Origin: Nitriliruptor sp040882075
GTDB lineage: Bacteria; Actinomycetota; Nitriliruptoria; Nitriliruptorales; Nitriliruptoraceae
DNA length: 16,612 bases
Assembly (NCBI RefSeq): GCF_040882075.1
Contig: NZ_JBBEBZ010000148.1
Span: forward strand, 1 to 16,612
Reading direction: 5' to 3'
Shown here: piece after piece, positions 6,496 to 13,349 of the stretch
Numbering within the stretch: the stretch's first letter is position 1
Layout: the number at the start of each line of letters is the position of its first letter
Translations under genes and position numbers: made by a program
The notes under the pieces: generated by a model
Told to the model about the DNA's origin: nothing
Databases searched by the model: none
Seen by the model: the letters and a program-made list of their open reading frames with translations, nothing else

Positions 6496-7394
6496 AGCTG
6501 ACCGACGCCATCCGTGGGGCCGCGGACCACCTCGCCGCCTCGGGTGTCCCCGATCCGGCCCACGACGCCGCGGCCCTCGCACGCCACGTGCTGGACCTCG
6601 ACGGCGACCACGAGCTCGAGCTCGCGACCCCGATCGACGCCGGGACGGCAGCACGCCTCGAAGCGCTCGTCGACGAGCGTGCCGCCCGCGTCCCGCTCGC
6701 GCACCTGCTCGGGCGGGTCCGGGTCCGCGACATCGAGCTGCTCGTCGGCCCCGGCGTGTTCGTGCCGCAGCCCGAGACCGAAGCGGTGATCGACTGGGCT
6801 GTCCGCGCGATCCGTGACGTGGCCGTCGGGTCGCCGGTCATCGTGGACCTCTGCACCGGCTCGGGGACGATCGCGTTCTGCCTCGCCAACGAGCTGCCGG
6901 ACGCGACCGTGCACGCCGTCGAGCGCGATCCGGGCGCGCTGGCCTGGGCCGAGCGGAACGCGGCGCTCCGCGCCGCCGCCGGCGACCCGCTGGTCCACCT
7001 CCACCTCGGTCAGGTCGCCGGCTGCCTCCCCGAGCTCGACGGGCAGCTCGACCTCGTCGCGTCGAACCCCCCGTACGTCGCCACCGACGAGGCGCACATC
7101 CCCCGGCCCGAGGTGGTCGACCACGATCCTGCGATCGCGCTCTGGGCCGGCGCGGACGGGCTCGATCTCGTGCGCGACATCGAGGTGGCTGCCCGCCGCC
7201 TCCTGCGCCCGGGCGGGCTGGTCGTGGTGGAGCACTCCGACCGGCAGGGGATCTCGGCCCCCGCGGTGTTCGCCGATGCGGGCGGGTGGGCGGACATCGT
7301 CGACCACGTCGATCAGGACGGCCTCGACCGCTTCGTCACCGCCCGCTGGACCGGCACCTCGACGCCGACCGCAACCGAGGTCAGACCCGGATGA
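6492..7394 (+). CDS. prmC: Peptide chain release factor N5-glutamine methyltransferase
   Basis: The 300-residue protein matches PrmC/HemK, which methylates the glutamine of the GGQ motif in release factors RF1 and RF2 using S-adenosylmethionine. It has the N-terminal helical recognition domain (about 1-85), the VPQPETE segment (91-97), SAM-binding motif I VDLCTGSGTIA (118-128), and the catalytic SNPPYV motif with NPPY at 192-195. The family FxPRPETE segment here has Gln for Arg. The GTG start overlapping the MBL stop gives the expected N-terminus; the frame is open upstream but other starts would lie inside the MBL gene. prfA, the usual partner, is not next to it. The 3' end overlaps the convergent vapC-like gene by 14 bases. 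Confidence 0.9.
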   Translation: MKLTDAIRGAADHLAASGVPDPAHDAAALARHVLDLDGDHELELATPIDAGTAARLEALVDERAARVPLAHLLGRVRVRDIELLVGPGVFVPQPETEAVIDWAVRAIRDVAVGSPVIVDLCTGSGTIAFCLANELPDATVHAVERDPGALAWAERNAALRAAAGDPLVHLHLGQVAGCLPELDGQLDLVASNPPYVATDEAHIPRPEVVDHDPAIALWAGADGLDLVRDIEVAARRLLRPGGLVVVEHSDRQGISAPAVFADAGGWADIVDHVDQDGLDRFVTARWTGTSTPTATEVRPG

Positions 7395-7767
7395 TCTCGA
7401 GCGACGGGACACCCCGGTAGTCGTCATCCTGCGTCACGACCGGCACGTCGAGCGCGATGGCGGTGGCAGCGATCCACGAGTCGTTGACCGGTAGACGGAG
7501 GCCCGCGTCGCGCAGTTCGACCCGCAGACGTGCCCACGCACGTGCCACCGACTCGTCGACGGGGATCGGCTCGGTCCGCAGGGCCTCCTGCAAGGTCGCG
7601 AGTCGTTGATCGCGCGTCCGTGGATCCGCGGCGACCAACACGCCGGCGCGGAGCTCGCCGATGGTCACGACGCTGACGCCGAGCTCCTCGGGCAGGGCGT
7701 CCTCATCCAAGCGACGACCCGACTCCCGCGCGATGAAGACGCTGGTGGCAGCCAGCCCACGCGTCAC
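7381..7767 (-). CDS. vapC: VapC-family PIN toxin lacking the first catalytic aspartate
   Basis: This 128-residue PIN-domain protein resembles VapC toxins, which are magnesium-dependent RNases neutralised by a partner antitoxin. E38 (TIGELRAG), D96 (VNDSWIAATA) and D114-116 (TQDDDY) are present. The first acidic residue, normally Asp in GLxDTSVFIA, is Ala7 (GLAATSVFIA; codon GCC at 7749-7747). A single base change from GAC would give this. RNase activity is therefore doubtful. The GTG at 7767 is chosen because it overlaps the antitoxin stop by four bases; a GTG six bases earlier (7773) is an alternative. The 3' end overlaps prmC by 14 bases on the opposite strand. The family call is firm, the activity is not. 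Confidence 0.85.
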   Translation of the reverse strand: MTRGLAATSVFIARESGRRLDEDALPEELGVSVVTIGELRAGVLVAADPRTRDQRLATLQEALRTEPIPVDESVARAWARLRVELRDAGLRLPVNDSWIAATAIALDVPVVTQDDDYRGVPSLEIIRV

Positions 7768-8018
7768 GGCCACGGCAGATCATCGGTCGTGTCGGGAGTG
7801 AGCTCGGCGAGCTCAGCGGACAGCTCGGGGTCCGTCTGCACGGCCGGGAGGTGTCGCACGAACTCGTCCCGTGGCAGCCACCGGGACCGGCCCGCGACGC
7901 GCTGGAGCACCGCTGCTGGCTTCCCACGGACCGTGATCGTGACGGTCTCGCCGCGCTCGACCTGCTCGAGCAGGGCGCGAGTGCGGTTGCGGAGCTCTCG
8001 GGAGGCGACCTCGATCAT
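7764..8018 (-). CDS. Phd/YefM-family antitoxin
   Basis: The 84-residue protein opens with MIEVASRELRNRTRALLEQV, the typical N-terminal DNA-binding fold of Phd/YefM antitoxins. ERGETVTITVRGKPAAVL follows, then an acidic toxin-binding tail ending TTDDLPWP. It should bind and neutralise the adjacent VapC-type protein and repress its own operon. Its stop codon overlaps the toxin start (TCAC at 7764-7767 on the plus strand, GTGA on the coding strand). The ATG at 8018 lacks a Shine-Dalgarno sequence but sits six bases after a -10-like TACGAT, suggesting a leaderless mRNA. The longer open frame upstream is not needed. Confidence 0.87.
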   Translation of the reverse strand: MIEVASRELRNRTRALLEQVERGETVTITVRGKPAAVLQRVAGRSRWLPRDEFVRHLPAVQTDPELSAELAELTPDTTDDLPWP

Positions 8019-8043
8019 GCGACGATCGTAGCACCCGCGGGTG
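8019..8043 (-). promoter_or_regulatory. Promoter and palindromic operator of the toxin-antitoxin pair
   Basis: On the minus strand TACGAT (8030-8025) precedes the antitoxin ATG by six bases, as expected for a leaderless start. Directly upstream is a perfect 12-base palindrome CACCCGCGGGTG (8032-8043), placed where a repressor would block polymerase. A second 8-base palindrome, ACGATCGT (8022-8029), overlaps the -10. No clear -35 is visible. Confidence 0.5.
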
Positions 8044-8047
8044 AACG

Positions 8048-8410
8048 TCAGGTGGGGTCGTCGAGTCCGGCGCGGAGCCAGGCGACGACCTCGCGGACCA
8101 CCTCGTAGGCGCGCAGACGCGCGTCGTCGGTGCCCGCGGCCTCGGCCTCGGCGACGGCGCGGGCGAGGTGATCCACACCGGACACGCCGAGCTCGAGCAG
8201 CGCATCGTTGCCGCCGGTCGCCCACCGGGCGAGCACGTAGCGGACCAGCGCCCCGACCGGGACCCCGCTCGCGTCGGACAGTCCGCGCAGGGTCTCGAGC
8301 GGGTCGAGGTGGGTGTAGGCGGCCACGTCGGCCTTCAACCCGGCGAACGGATCGTCGGGGCTCCAGCTGCCGTCCCAGGCTTCGAGCCGGACCGTCTCGA
8401 CCTCACCCAC
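8048..8410 (-). CDS. Small conserved-looking hypothetical protein (possibly DUF6027-like)
   Basis: This 120-residue acidic soluble protein opens MGEVETVRLEAWDGSW. It contains LRGLSDASGVPVGALVRYVLARWATGG around the middle and a helical C-terminus ending VVAWLRAGLDDPT. The central block looks like a helix-turn-helix or helical bundle with a conserved W/R-rich helix. I associate this pattern, from memory and with low certainty, with a small actinobacterial family of unknown function (DUF6027). The GTG start at 8410 has GAGGAG nine bases upstream. It lies downstream of the thiolase on the same strand but behind a strong hairpin, so it may be transcribed separately. The gene ends just before the antitoxin promoter. 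I assign no function. Confidence 0.75.
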   Translation of the reverse strand: MGEVETVRLEAWDGSWSPDDPFAGLKADVAAYTHLDPLETLRGLSDASGVPVGALVRYVLARWATGGNDALLELGVSGVDHLARAVAEAEAAGTDDARLRAYEVVREVVAWLRAGLDDPT

Positions 8411-8432
8411 GTGGTGCTCCTCGTCGACGCAC

Positions 8433-8462
8433 GGGGGGCCCGCGCGATCGCGCGAGCCCCCC
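8433..8462 (-). terminator. Strong GC hairpin after the thiolase gene
   Basis: GGGGGGC (8433-8439) pairs with GCCCCCC (8456-8462). Inside one mismatch, CGCGCGATCGCGCG (8441-8454) is a self-complementary core. The whole hairpin lies 23 bases past the thiolase stop and upstream of the next gene on that strand. There is no T-run, in keeping with U-less actinobacterial terminators. Confidence 0.65.
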
Positions 8463-8484
8463 GGTGGTGGAACGGTTCAGCGCG

Positions 8485-9693
8485 TCACTTCAGGCGTTCG
8501 ATGATCATCGCCATGCCCTGCCCGCCGCCGACGCACATCGTCTCGAGACCGAAGGTGCCGTCGAGGGTCTGCAGCCCGTTGATCAGCGTGCCGGTGATGC
8601 GCGCGCCGGTCATGCCGAAGGGGTGACCGACGGCGATCGAACCGCCGTGCGGGTTGAGCTTGGCGTCGTCGATACCGAGCTCGTCGGCCGACGGGATGAC
8701 CTGAGCGGCGAACGCCTCGTTGATCTCGGCGACGTCGATCTGGTCGATGGTCAGGCCCGCGTGCTTCAGCGCCTGACGGGTGGCGTCGACCGGGCCGAGG
8801 CCCATGATCTCGGGGTTCAGCGCCGACACGCCGGTGGAGACGATGCGCGCGAGCGGCTCGAGGCCGAGCTGCTTGGCCTTCTCGTCGGAGGTGATGACCA
8901 CGGCGGCCGCGCCGTCGTTCAGCGGGCAGGCGTTACCGGCGGTGACCGACCCGTCGGGGCGGAAGACCGGGGCGAGCGAGGCGAGCTTGTCGCGCTCGGT
9001 CTGCGGGCGCGGCGAGTCGTCGACGGTCATCGTCTCGCCGTTCGGCAGGTCGACCGGCGTGATCTCGCGCTCCCAGAACCCGTCGGCCGCGGCGCGGGCG
9101 TAGCGCTGCTGCGACTCGAAGGCGAAGTCGTCCTGCTGCTCGCGCGACACGCCCCGGAGCAGCGCGACGTTCTCGGCGGTCTGGCCCATCGGGATGTAGA
9201 TGTCGGGCAGCCCCTCGGGCGGCGACCACGAGTCGGCCCCCGACTGGGCGGTGTCCTGGGTGCGCTTCTGGGCGTCGTCGAAGCGCGGGTTCATCGTGCC
9301 TTCGAGCGAGTCGGACGAGCCCTTGACGTAGCGCGACACCATCTCGACACCGGCGGAGATGAACGCGTCACCCTCGCCGGCCTTGATCGCGTGGAAGGCC
9401 ATACGGGTGGTCTGCAGCGACGACGCGCAGTACCGGGTGAGGGTGGTGCCGGGGACCTCCCACCCGAGGAGGGTGGTGACGACGCGGGCCATGTTGAAGC
9501 CCTGCTCACCGCCCGGCAGGCCGCAGCCGAGGTGCAGGTCGACGATGTCGTCCTTCGACAACCCGGGGACCTGGTCCATCGCGGCCTGGATGATGGTCGC
9601 CGCGAGGTCGTCCGGACGGACCTCGGTGAGCGAGCCCTTGAACGCGCGGCCGATGGGGCTGCGCGCGGTGCTGACGATGACGGCCTCGGGCAC
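8485..9693 (-). CDS. Acetyl-CoA C-acyltransferase (thiolase)
   Basis: The 402-residue enzyme is a complete thiolase. The nucleophile Cys89 is in RYCASSLQ. The C-terminal half has the INEAFAAQV motif, His357 in GHPFGMTGAR and the acid/base Cys387 in CVGGGQGMA. Thiolases either cleave 3-ketoacyl-CoA in beta-oxidation or condense two acetyl-CoA to acetoacetyl-CoA; the sequence alone does not separate these. The GTG at 9693 is chosen over the longer frame (to 9774) because PEAVIVSTARSPIGRAFKG is the usual N-terminus and GGGAG lies nine bases upstream. A TACCCT box on the minus strand (9748-9743) might be its -10. No dehydrogenase or hydratase partner is adjacent. A functional link to the nearby meaA is only inference. 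Confidence 0.93.
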   Translation of the reverse strand: MPEAVIVSTARSPIGRAFKGSLTEVRPDDLAATIIQAAMDQVPGLSKDDIVDLHLGCGLPGGEQGFNMARVVTTLLGWEVPGTTLTRYCASSLQTTRMAFHAIKAGEGDAFISAGVEMVSRYVKGSSDSLEGTMNPRFDDAQKRTQDTAQSGADSWSPPEGLPDIYIPMGQTAENVALLRGVSREQQDDFAFESQQRYARAAADGFWEREITPVDLPNGETMTVDDSPRPQTERDKLASLAPVFRPDGSVTAGNACPLNDGAAAVVITSDEKAKQLGLEPLARIVSTGVSALNPEIMGLGPVDATRQALKHAGLTIDQIDVAEINEAFAAQVIPSADELGIDDAKLNPHGGSIAVGHPFGMTGARITGTLINGLQTLDGTFGLETMCVGGGQGMAMIIERLK

Positions 9694-9760
9694 GGGTGAG
9701 TCTCCCAGTGGGGGGTGGGGTGTCGTGGAGCTCCCGGCGGGCAGGGTAGTGGCGGTCGAG

Positions 9761-9775
9761 GGTGCCGCCGGCACC
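9761..9775 (-). terminator. Hairpin after the PIG-L gene
   Basis: GGTGCC, loop GCC, GGCACC form a perfect 6-bp stem about 20 bases beyond the PIG-L stop on the minus strand. It would end the four-gene unit before the thiolase promoter. No T-run follows. Confidence 0.4.
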
Positions 9776-9795
9776 GCGAGGGCCGATCGCCGCGA

Positions 9796-10533
9796 TCAGC
9801 GGTCGAAGACCTCGAAGGTGAGCGCGTGGTCGACGCCCTCTGGTCCGCCCCCACCCTCGAGCATCATCCCGAGCATGACCTCCGGGTCAGGGGCGGCGTC
9901 GCCGAGCCCCTCGAGGTAGGCCCGGTGCGCCTCGAGCGAGCGCACGGCCGCGTCGAGGTGCCCGGTCACGTCGACGGCGTGCGTCGGTTCGGGGGACGCG
10001 GACAGGGCGACCGCCCCTACCCCGCTCCAAGGTTCGTGCCCCTCGTCGATGAGTTCGGGGAAGATCCACCGGTTGCCGGCATCGGCCGCAGCGTCGACGC
10101 AGGCGAGGCCGACCACGCGGTGGTCGGCCTGGTTGGTCCCGCCGCCGACGAAGCGTTCCCGGTGGGTGAGCGAGGTGACCAGCTGCGGGCGGTGGCGGCG
10201 GATCACCCGCGCCAGGTCGCGTCGGAGCGCGAGCCCGGCCTCGACGGTCCCGTCGCCGTACCCGGCGAGGAACTCGACGACGTCGACCCCGACCTCGCGG
10301 GCGCCGTCGCGCTCCTCCTGCTCTCGGAGAGGTCCGACGTCGGCTGGTGACATCCCGCCGATGCCGGCCTCCCCGGAGGTGACGAGCAGGTAGGTCACCT
10401 CGATACCCGCGGCCACCCAGCGCGACACCGCCGCCGCCGTGCCGTACTCGAGGTCATCGGGGTGCGCGGCGACACACAGCACCCGCTCGAGTCCGCGCTC
10501 GTCGAGCCAGGGCAGGCGGCCATCGTCGGTCAC
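9796..10533 (-). CDS. PIG-L family zinc deacetylase
   Basis: The 245-residue protein has the PIG-L/LmbE zinc motif VAAHPDDLEYG (H24, D26, D27) and the second zinc histidine in TNQADHR (H138). Family members remove N-acyl groups from sugars, as in mycothiol and bacillithiol synthesis or GPI anchors. The substrate of this one is not evident; the AHPDDLEYG block differs from what I recall for mycothiol conjugate amidase. There is no signal peptide. The start is the GTG overlapping the stop of the ABC ATPase by four bases (10530-10533), rather than the longer frame to 10581. It is the last gene of the coupled NYN-arcA-ABC-PIG-L unit. Confidence 0.87.
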   Translation of the reverse strand: MTDDGRLPWLDERGLERVLCVAAHPDDLEYGTAAAVSRWVAAGIEVTYLLVTSGEAGIGGMSPADVGPLREQEERDGAREVGVDVVEFLAGYGDGTVEAGLALRRDLARVIRRHRPQLVTSLTHRERFVGGGTNQADHRVVGLACVDAAADAGNRWIFPELIDEGHEPWSGVGAVALSASPEPTHAVDVTGHLDAAVRSLEAHRAYLEGLGDAAPDPEVMLGMMLEGGGGPEGVDHALTFEVFDR

Positions 10534-11372
10534 GATCGTCCCACTCGTCGGTTCTCGTCCGTGACGCCGGTGGCACGCCACCGGCCGTCAGCATCGCGCA
10601 CCACCTGCAGCGGGGTGGCGAAGACCGAGCTGACCTGCGCCGACGTCAGCACCTGCTCGATGGGCCCCTCGGCGACGGCCCGGCCCTCGGCGAGCAGCAG
10701 GACGCGGCGCAGCTGGGTGGGCAGCTCCTCGAGGTGGTGGGTCACGAGCACGACGGTCGGGCCGTCGGGTTCGGTCAGGAGCGCGTCGAGCACGGTCACG
10801 AGCTGCTCGCGGCCACCGAGGTCGAGTCCGGCGAACGGCTCGTCGAGCAGCAGGAGCGCGGGCGCGCTGGCCAGGGCCCGGGCGATCCGCACCCGCTGCC
10901 GCTCGCCCTGGCTCAGGGTCAGGATGCGCCGGTCGGCGAGGTGGTCCACCCCGACCCGCTCGAGGGCGGTGTGCGCGGCCGTCACGAGCGCGGGCTCGTC
11001 GAGCACCGCCGCCGGTGGCGCCACCGAACCGATCGCGCTGCCCGCGACGGTCCGGAGGACCGTGATGTCCTCGAGGAGCGGGTCGAGCGCCACGGACACG
11101 AACCCGATGTGTGGACGCAACGCCCGGACGTCGACGCGCCCGAGCCGGTGGCCGAGCAGCTCGAGCGACCCGCGCGTCGGGAACCGGTAGGTGGCGAGCA
11201 GGTGCAGCAGCGTGGTCTTGCCGGCACCGTTCGGGCCGAGCACGGCGAGGTGCTCACCGGCCGGCACGTCGAGGTCGGCGCCGCGCAGGATGGTCACGCC
11301 CGACCGGACCACGTCGAGGTCGCGGGCACGGACGGCCGGCGCCCCCGGGGCGGGAACCACCGAGGGGTTCAC
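10530..11372 (-). CDS. ABC ATPase without a recognisable permease partner
   Basis: The 280-residue nucleotide-binding protein has Walker A GPNGAGKT (46-53), a signature-like LSQGERQRV (153-161), Walker B LLLLDEPFAG (173-182) and the switch histidine H212 (LVTHHLEELP). The Q-loop segment reads IGFVSVALD (89-97) with no glutamine at the expected place, and the signature is LSQGE rather than LSGGQ. Both are features I associate with ModF/YlmA-like ATPases that are often not paired with a permease. No membrane subunit is encoded in this window next to it. The start is the GTG overlapping the arcA stop by four bases (11369-11372). It may energise a transporter encoded elsewhere or act on a soluble target. 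Confidence 0.86.
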   Translation of the reverse strand: MNPSVVPAPGAPAVRARDLDVVRSGVTILRGADLDVPAGEHLAVLGPNGAGKTTLLHLLATYRFPTRGSLELLGHRLGRVDVRALRPHIGFVSVALDPLLEDITVLRTVAGSAIGSVAPPAAVLDEPALVTAAHTALERVGVDHLADRRILTLSQGERQRVRIARALASAPALLLLDEPFAGLDLGGREQLVTVLDALLTEPDGPTVVLVTHHLEELPTQLRRVLLLAEGRAVAEGPIEQVLTSAQVSSVFATPLQVVRDADGRWRATGVTDENRRVGRS

Positions 11373-12625
11373 ACCGGGTCGCGGAGCACGGGACAGCTCA
11401 TGCACCGGGGCCCGCCGCGGCCCCGCGGCAGCTCGGCCGACGGGATGGTGTGGACCGTCACGCCCGCCGCGGTCAGGATCTCGTTGGTGGCGGCGTTGCG
11501 CTCGTACGCGACGACCTCGCCGGGGGCGATCGCGAGGGTGTTGTTGGCGTCGTTCCACTGCTCGCGCTCGGCCCGGATCGAACCGAGCTCGGGCTCGATG
11601 GCGCGAGCGTGGTCCAGCCCGGCCGCCCAGGCGAGGCCACGGACGAGGCCCTCGCTCTCGCGCACGTCGACGGCCCCGGTTCCCACCGCGACGGCCCCCG
11701 CCCCCGGGGTGAGGGCGAAGCACCGGACCGAGCGCATCATGGCCGGGTAGGTGACGAACGCATCGACGTCGACCTGCGTGACCACGGTGTCGAGGTGCAT
11801 CGCGGCCCGGACCTTCGGCAGGTCGACCGCCAGCACGCGGTCGACGACACCGGCCTCGAACAGCCGGGATGCCAGGGTCTCGACGCCGGCGGGGGTGGTG
11901 CGCTCGGACAGGCCGATCGCCAGCCCGCGTTCGCCGACCACGAGGATGTCGCCGCCCTCGAAGGACGCCTGGAGGTGGTCCTGCGGGCGGTCGCCGTACC
12001 AGATGGGTGCGCCGCGGAGGTCCGGGTGGTGGCGGTAGATGGTGCGCAGCAGGTCGCTCTCGCGCCGGCGGACCGGGCGGTTCATCGGTGACAGCACCAC
12101 GCCCTCGCCGATCCACGCGGAGCTGTCGCGGGTGAACACCAGGTTCGGCAGCGGCGCGAGCACCAGCTCGGTCGGCTCGGACACCGCCGCGACGAGCCCG
12201 CCGAGCTCGCCGCCCGCAGCACGGACCTCCTCGAGCGTCACCCCGCCGATCAGGTGCGCCACCAGCTGCTGCCGGGTCCCGCCGAGCACCAGCTCGCGGA
12301 CCCGGTCCACGGCGCCCGGACCACAGGTGGTGTCGGTGACGTGACGGGCGACCAGCTCCTCGGCGGCGGCCCGGTCGGCCACGACGTCGGCGAGCAGCTG
12401 TTCGACGTAACGGACCTCGACCCCCGCTCCCCGGAGCACGTCGGCGAAGGCGTCGTGCTCGCGCTGGGCCTCCTCGACCCACAGCAGCTCGTCGAAGAGC
12501 AACTCGTCCATGGTCCCGGGGGTGACGCGGCGCAGTTCGTCACCGGGGCGGTGCAGCAGCACGCTGCGCAGGCGCCCGACCTCCGAACGCACGCTCGGCG
12601 TGGCCGCGGACGTCGGCCCGCTCAC
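11369..12625 (-). CDS. arcA: Arginine deiminase
   Basis: The 418-residue protein has the full-length arginine deiminase layout. It opens with SVLLHRPGDELRRVTP, continues with MDELLFDELLW and LPNLVFTRDSSAWIG, then the catalytic His in MHLDTV. The C-terminal GRGGPRCMSCPV carries the nucleophilic cysteine (C408). The enzyme hydrolyses arginine to citrulline and ammonia in the cytoplasm. None of the usual partners (ornithine carbamoyltransferase, carbamate kinase, arginine/ornithine antiporter) is in the window. Energy-yielding arginine fermentation is therefore not indicated by context; acid/ammonia protection or arginine turnover are alternatives. The GTG start overlaps the NYN gene stop by four bases (12622-12625), and the stop overlaps the ABC gene in the same way. 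Confidence 0.92.
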   Translation of the reverse strand: MSGPTSAATPSVRSEVGRLRSVLLHRPGDELRRVTPGTMDELLFDELLWVEEAQREHDAFADVLRGAGVEVRYVEQLLADVVADRAAAEELVARHVTDTTCGPGAVDRVRELVLGGTRQQLVAHLIGGVTLEEVRAAGGELGGLVAAVSEPTELVLAPLPNLVFTRDSSAWIGEGVVLSPMNRPVRRRESDLLRTIYRHHPDLRGAPIWYGDRPQDHLQASFEGGDILVVGERGLAIGLSERTTPAGVETLASRLFEAGVVDRVLAVDLPKVRAAMHLDTVVTQVDVDAFVTYPAMMRSVRCFALTPGAGAVAVGTGAVDVRESEGLVRGLAWAAGLDHARAIEPELGSIRAEREQWNDANNTLAIAPGEVVAYERNAATNEILTAAGVTVHTIPSAELPRGRGGPRCMSCPVLRDPV

Positions 12626-13239
12626 AGGTCGATCGGCGGACGCTCCGCCCGGCTGCTGCGCAGGCTCCCGAGCTTGCCCCGCGGCTCGAACCAGCGACCG
12701 GCTTCGGGCAGCGTCTCGAGGGTCAGGCGCGGCAACGGCTCGGCGAACAGCCCGTCGATGGCCTCGAGGTCGATGAAGTCGATGTGATCGGCGGTGGACA
12801 GCCCGCCGGCGAGCTCGGCGAACCCGAGGACGTGGACCCCGACGTCGTTGTCGGCGAGCTCGGACAACGGTTCGAGGAAGGCCCGCGCGTCGTTCGATCC
12901 GACGTAGACCGCCTCGAGGTCGCCCTGTTCGTAGCGCTCCCAGAGGTGGTCGAGCATGTCGTCGTCGACGTCCGAGTCGGCGAGCTTGGGCTTGGCGAAG
13001 ACGCGGAAGCCCTGCTCGAGCAGCCACAGGACCCAGCCGCGCATCGGGCCGGCGACGTGCGGTGCGACGTTGACGAACACGCACGCTTCGACGTCGTCCT
13101 CACCGGCAGCCTGGTCGACGAGCCACGCCCCGAGGACAGCCAGGTCGGGCCGCTCCTTCGGCGTCGGCTTGCCCTCGATGATGTTGGCGAGGGTCATGTC
13201 GATGTTCGGTGCGTCCCACACGAGCACGTGGCGACCCAC
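12622..13239 (-). CDS. NYN-domain protein (PIN-like nuclease fold)
   Basis: The 205-residue protein begins GRHVLVWDAPNIDMTLANI, the NYN-domain opening with D9 and N12. It continues with the acidic cluster DSDVDDDMLDHL (88-99) and AVYVGSNDARAFL with D117, followed by HVLGFAEL. These are the positions that hold the metal-binding acidic residues in NYN/PIN-like nucleases, so an RNase activity is plausible though not shown. The C-terminal 60 residues are outside the core and lack a recognisable motif. The GTG at 13239 is chosen because GGAG lies nine bases upstream and the domain starts at once; the longer frame to 13368 is Arg/Pro-rich and looks non-coding. It is the first gene of the four-gene unit. 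A TAGAGT -10-like box lies at 13283-13278. Confidence 0.85.
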   Translation of the reverse strand: MGRHVLVWDAPNIDMTLANIIEGKPTPKERPDLAVLGAWLVDQAAGEDDVEACVFVNVAPHVAGPMRGWVLWLLEQGFRVFAKPKLADSDVDDDMLDHLWERYEQGDLEAVYVGSNDARAFLEPLSELADNDVGVHVLGFAELAGGLSTADHIDFIDLEAIDGLFAEPLPRLTLETLPEAGRWFEPRGKLGSLRSSRAERPPIDL

Positions 13240-13349
13240 GGGTGGCTCCGTCCGGCGAGGTGGCGAGGGCGGACCCGACTCTAGGGCTCGGGTCGGGCCG
13301 GTGGACGGGGCAGGGCCTACCGTCGGGCCCCCCGACCCGGAGCAGCCCC
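13240..13349. promoter_or_regulatory. Divergent promoter region between the NYN and methyltransferase genes
   Basis: On the minus strand TAGAGT (13283-13278) could be the -10 for the four-gene unit. On the plus strand TACCGT (13318-13323) could be the -10 for the methyltransferase. Both fit TAnnnT; neither has a convincing -35 hexamer. Confidence 0.35.

Noticed and set aside
8041..9699. 552-codon plus-strand open frame opposite the thiolase
   Set aside because: It mirrors the thiolase codons, has an extreme Arg/Gly/Val/Asp composition and no family motif. The thiolase is unambiguous.
10530..13239. Defence or CRISPR-associated island suggested by NYN nuclease plus ATPase
   Set aside because: The other genes are metabolic families, composition matches the surroundings, and there are no repeats, integrase or tRNA boundary.
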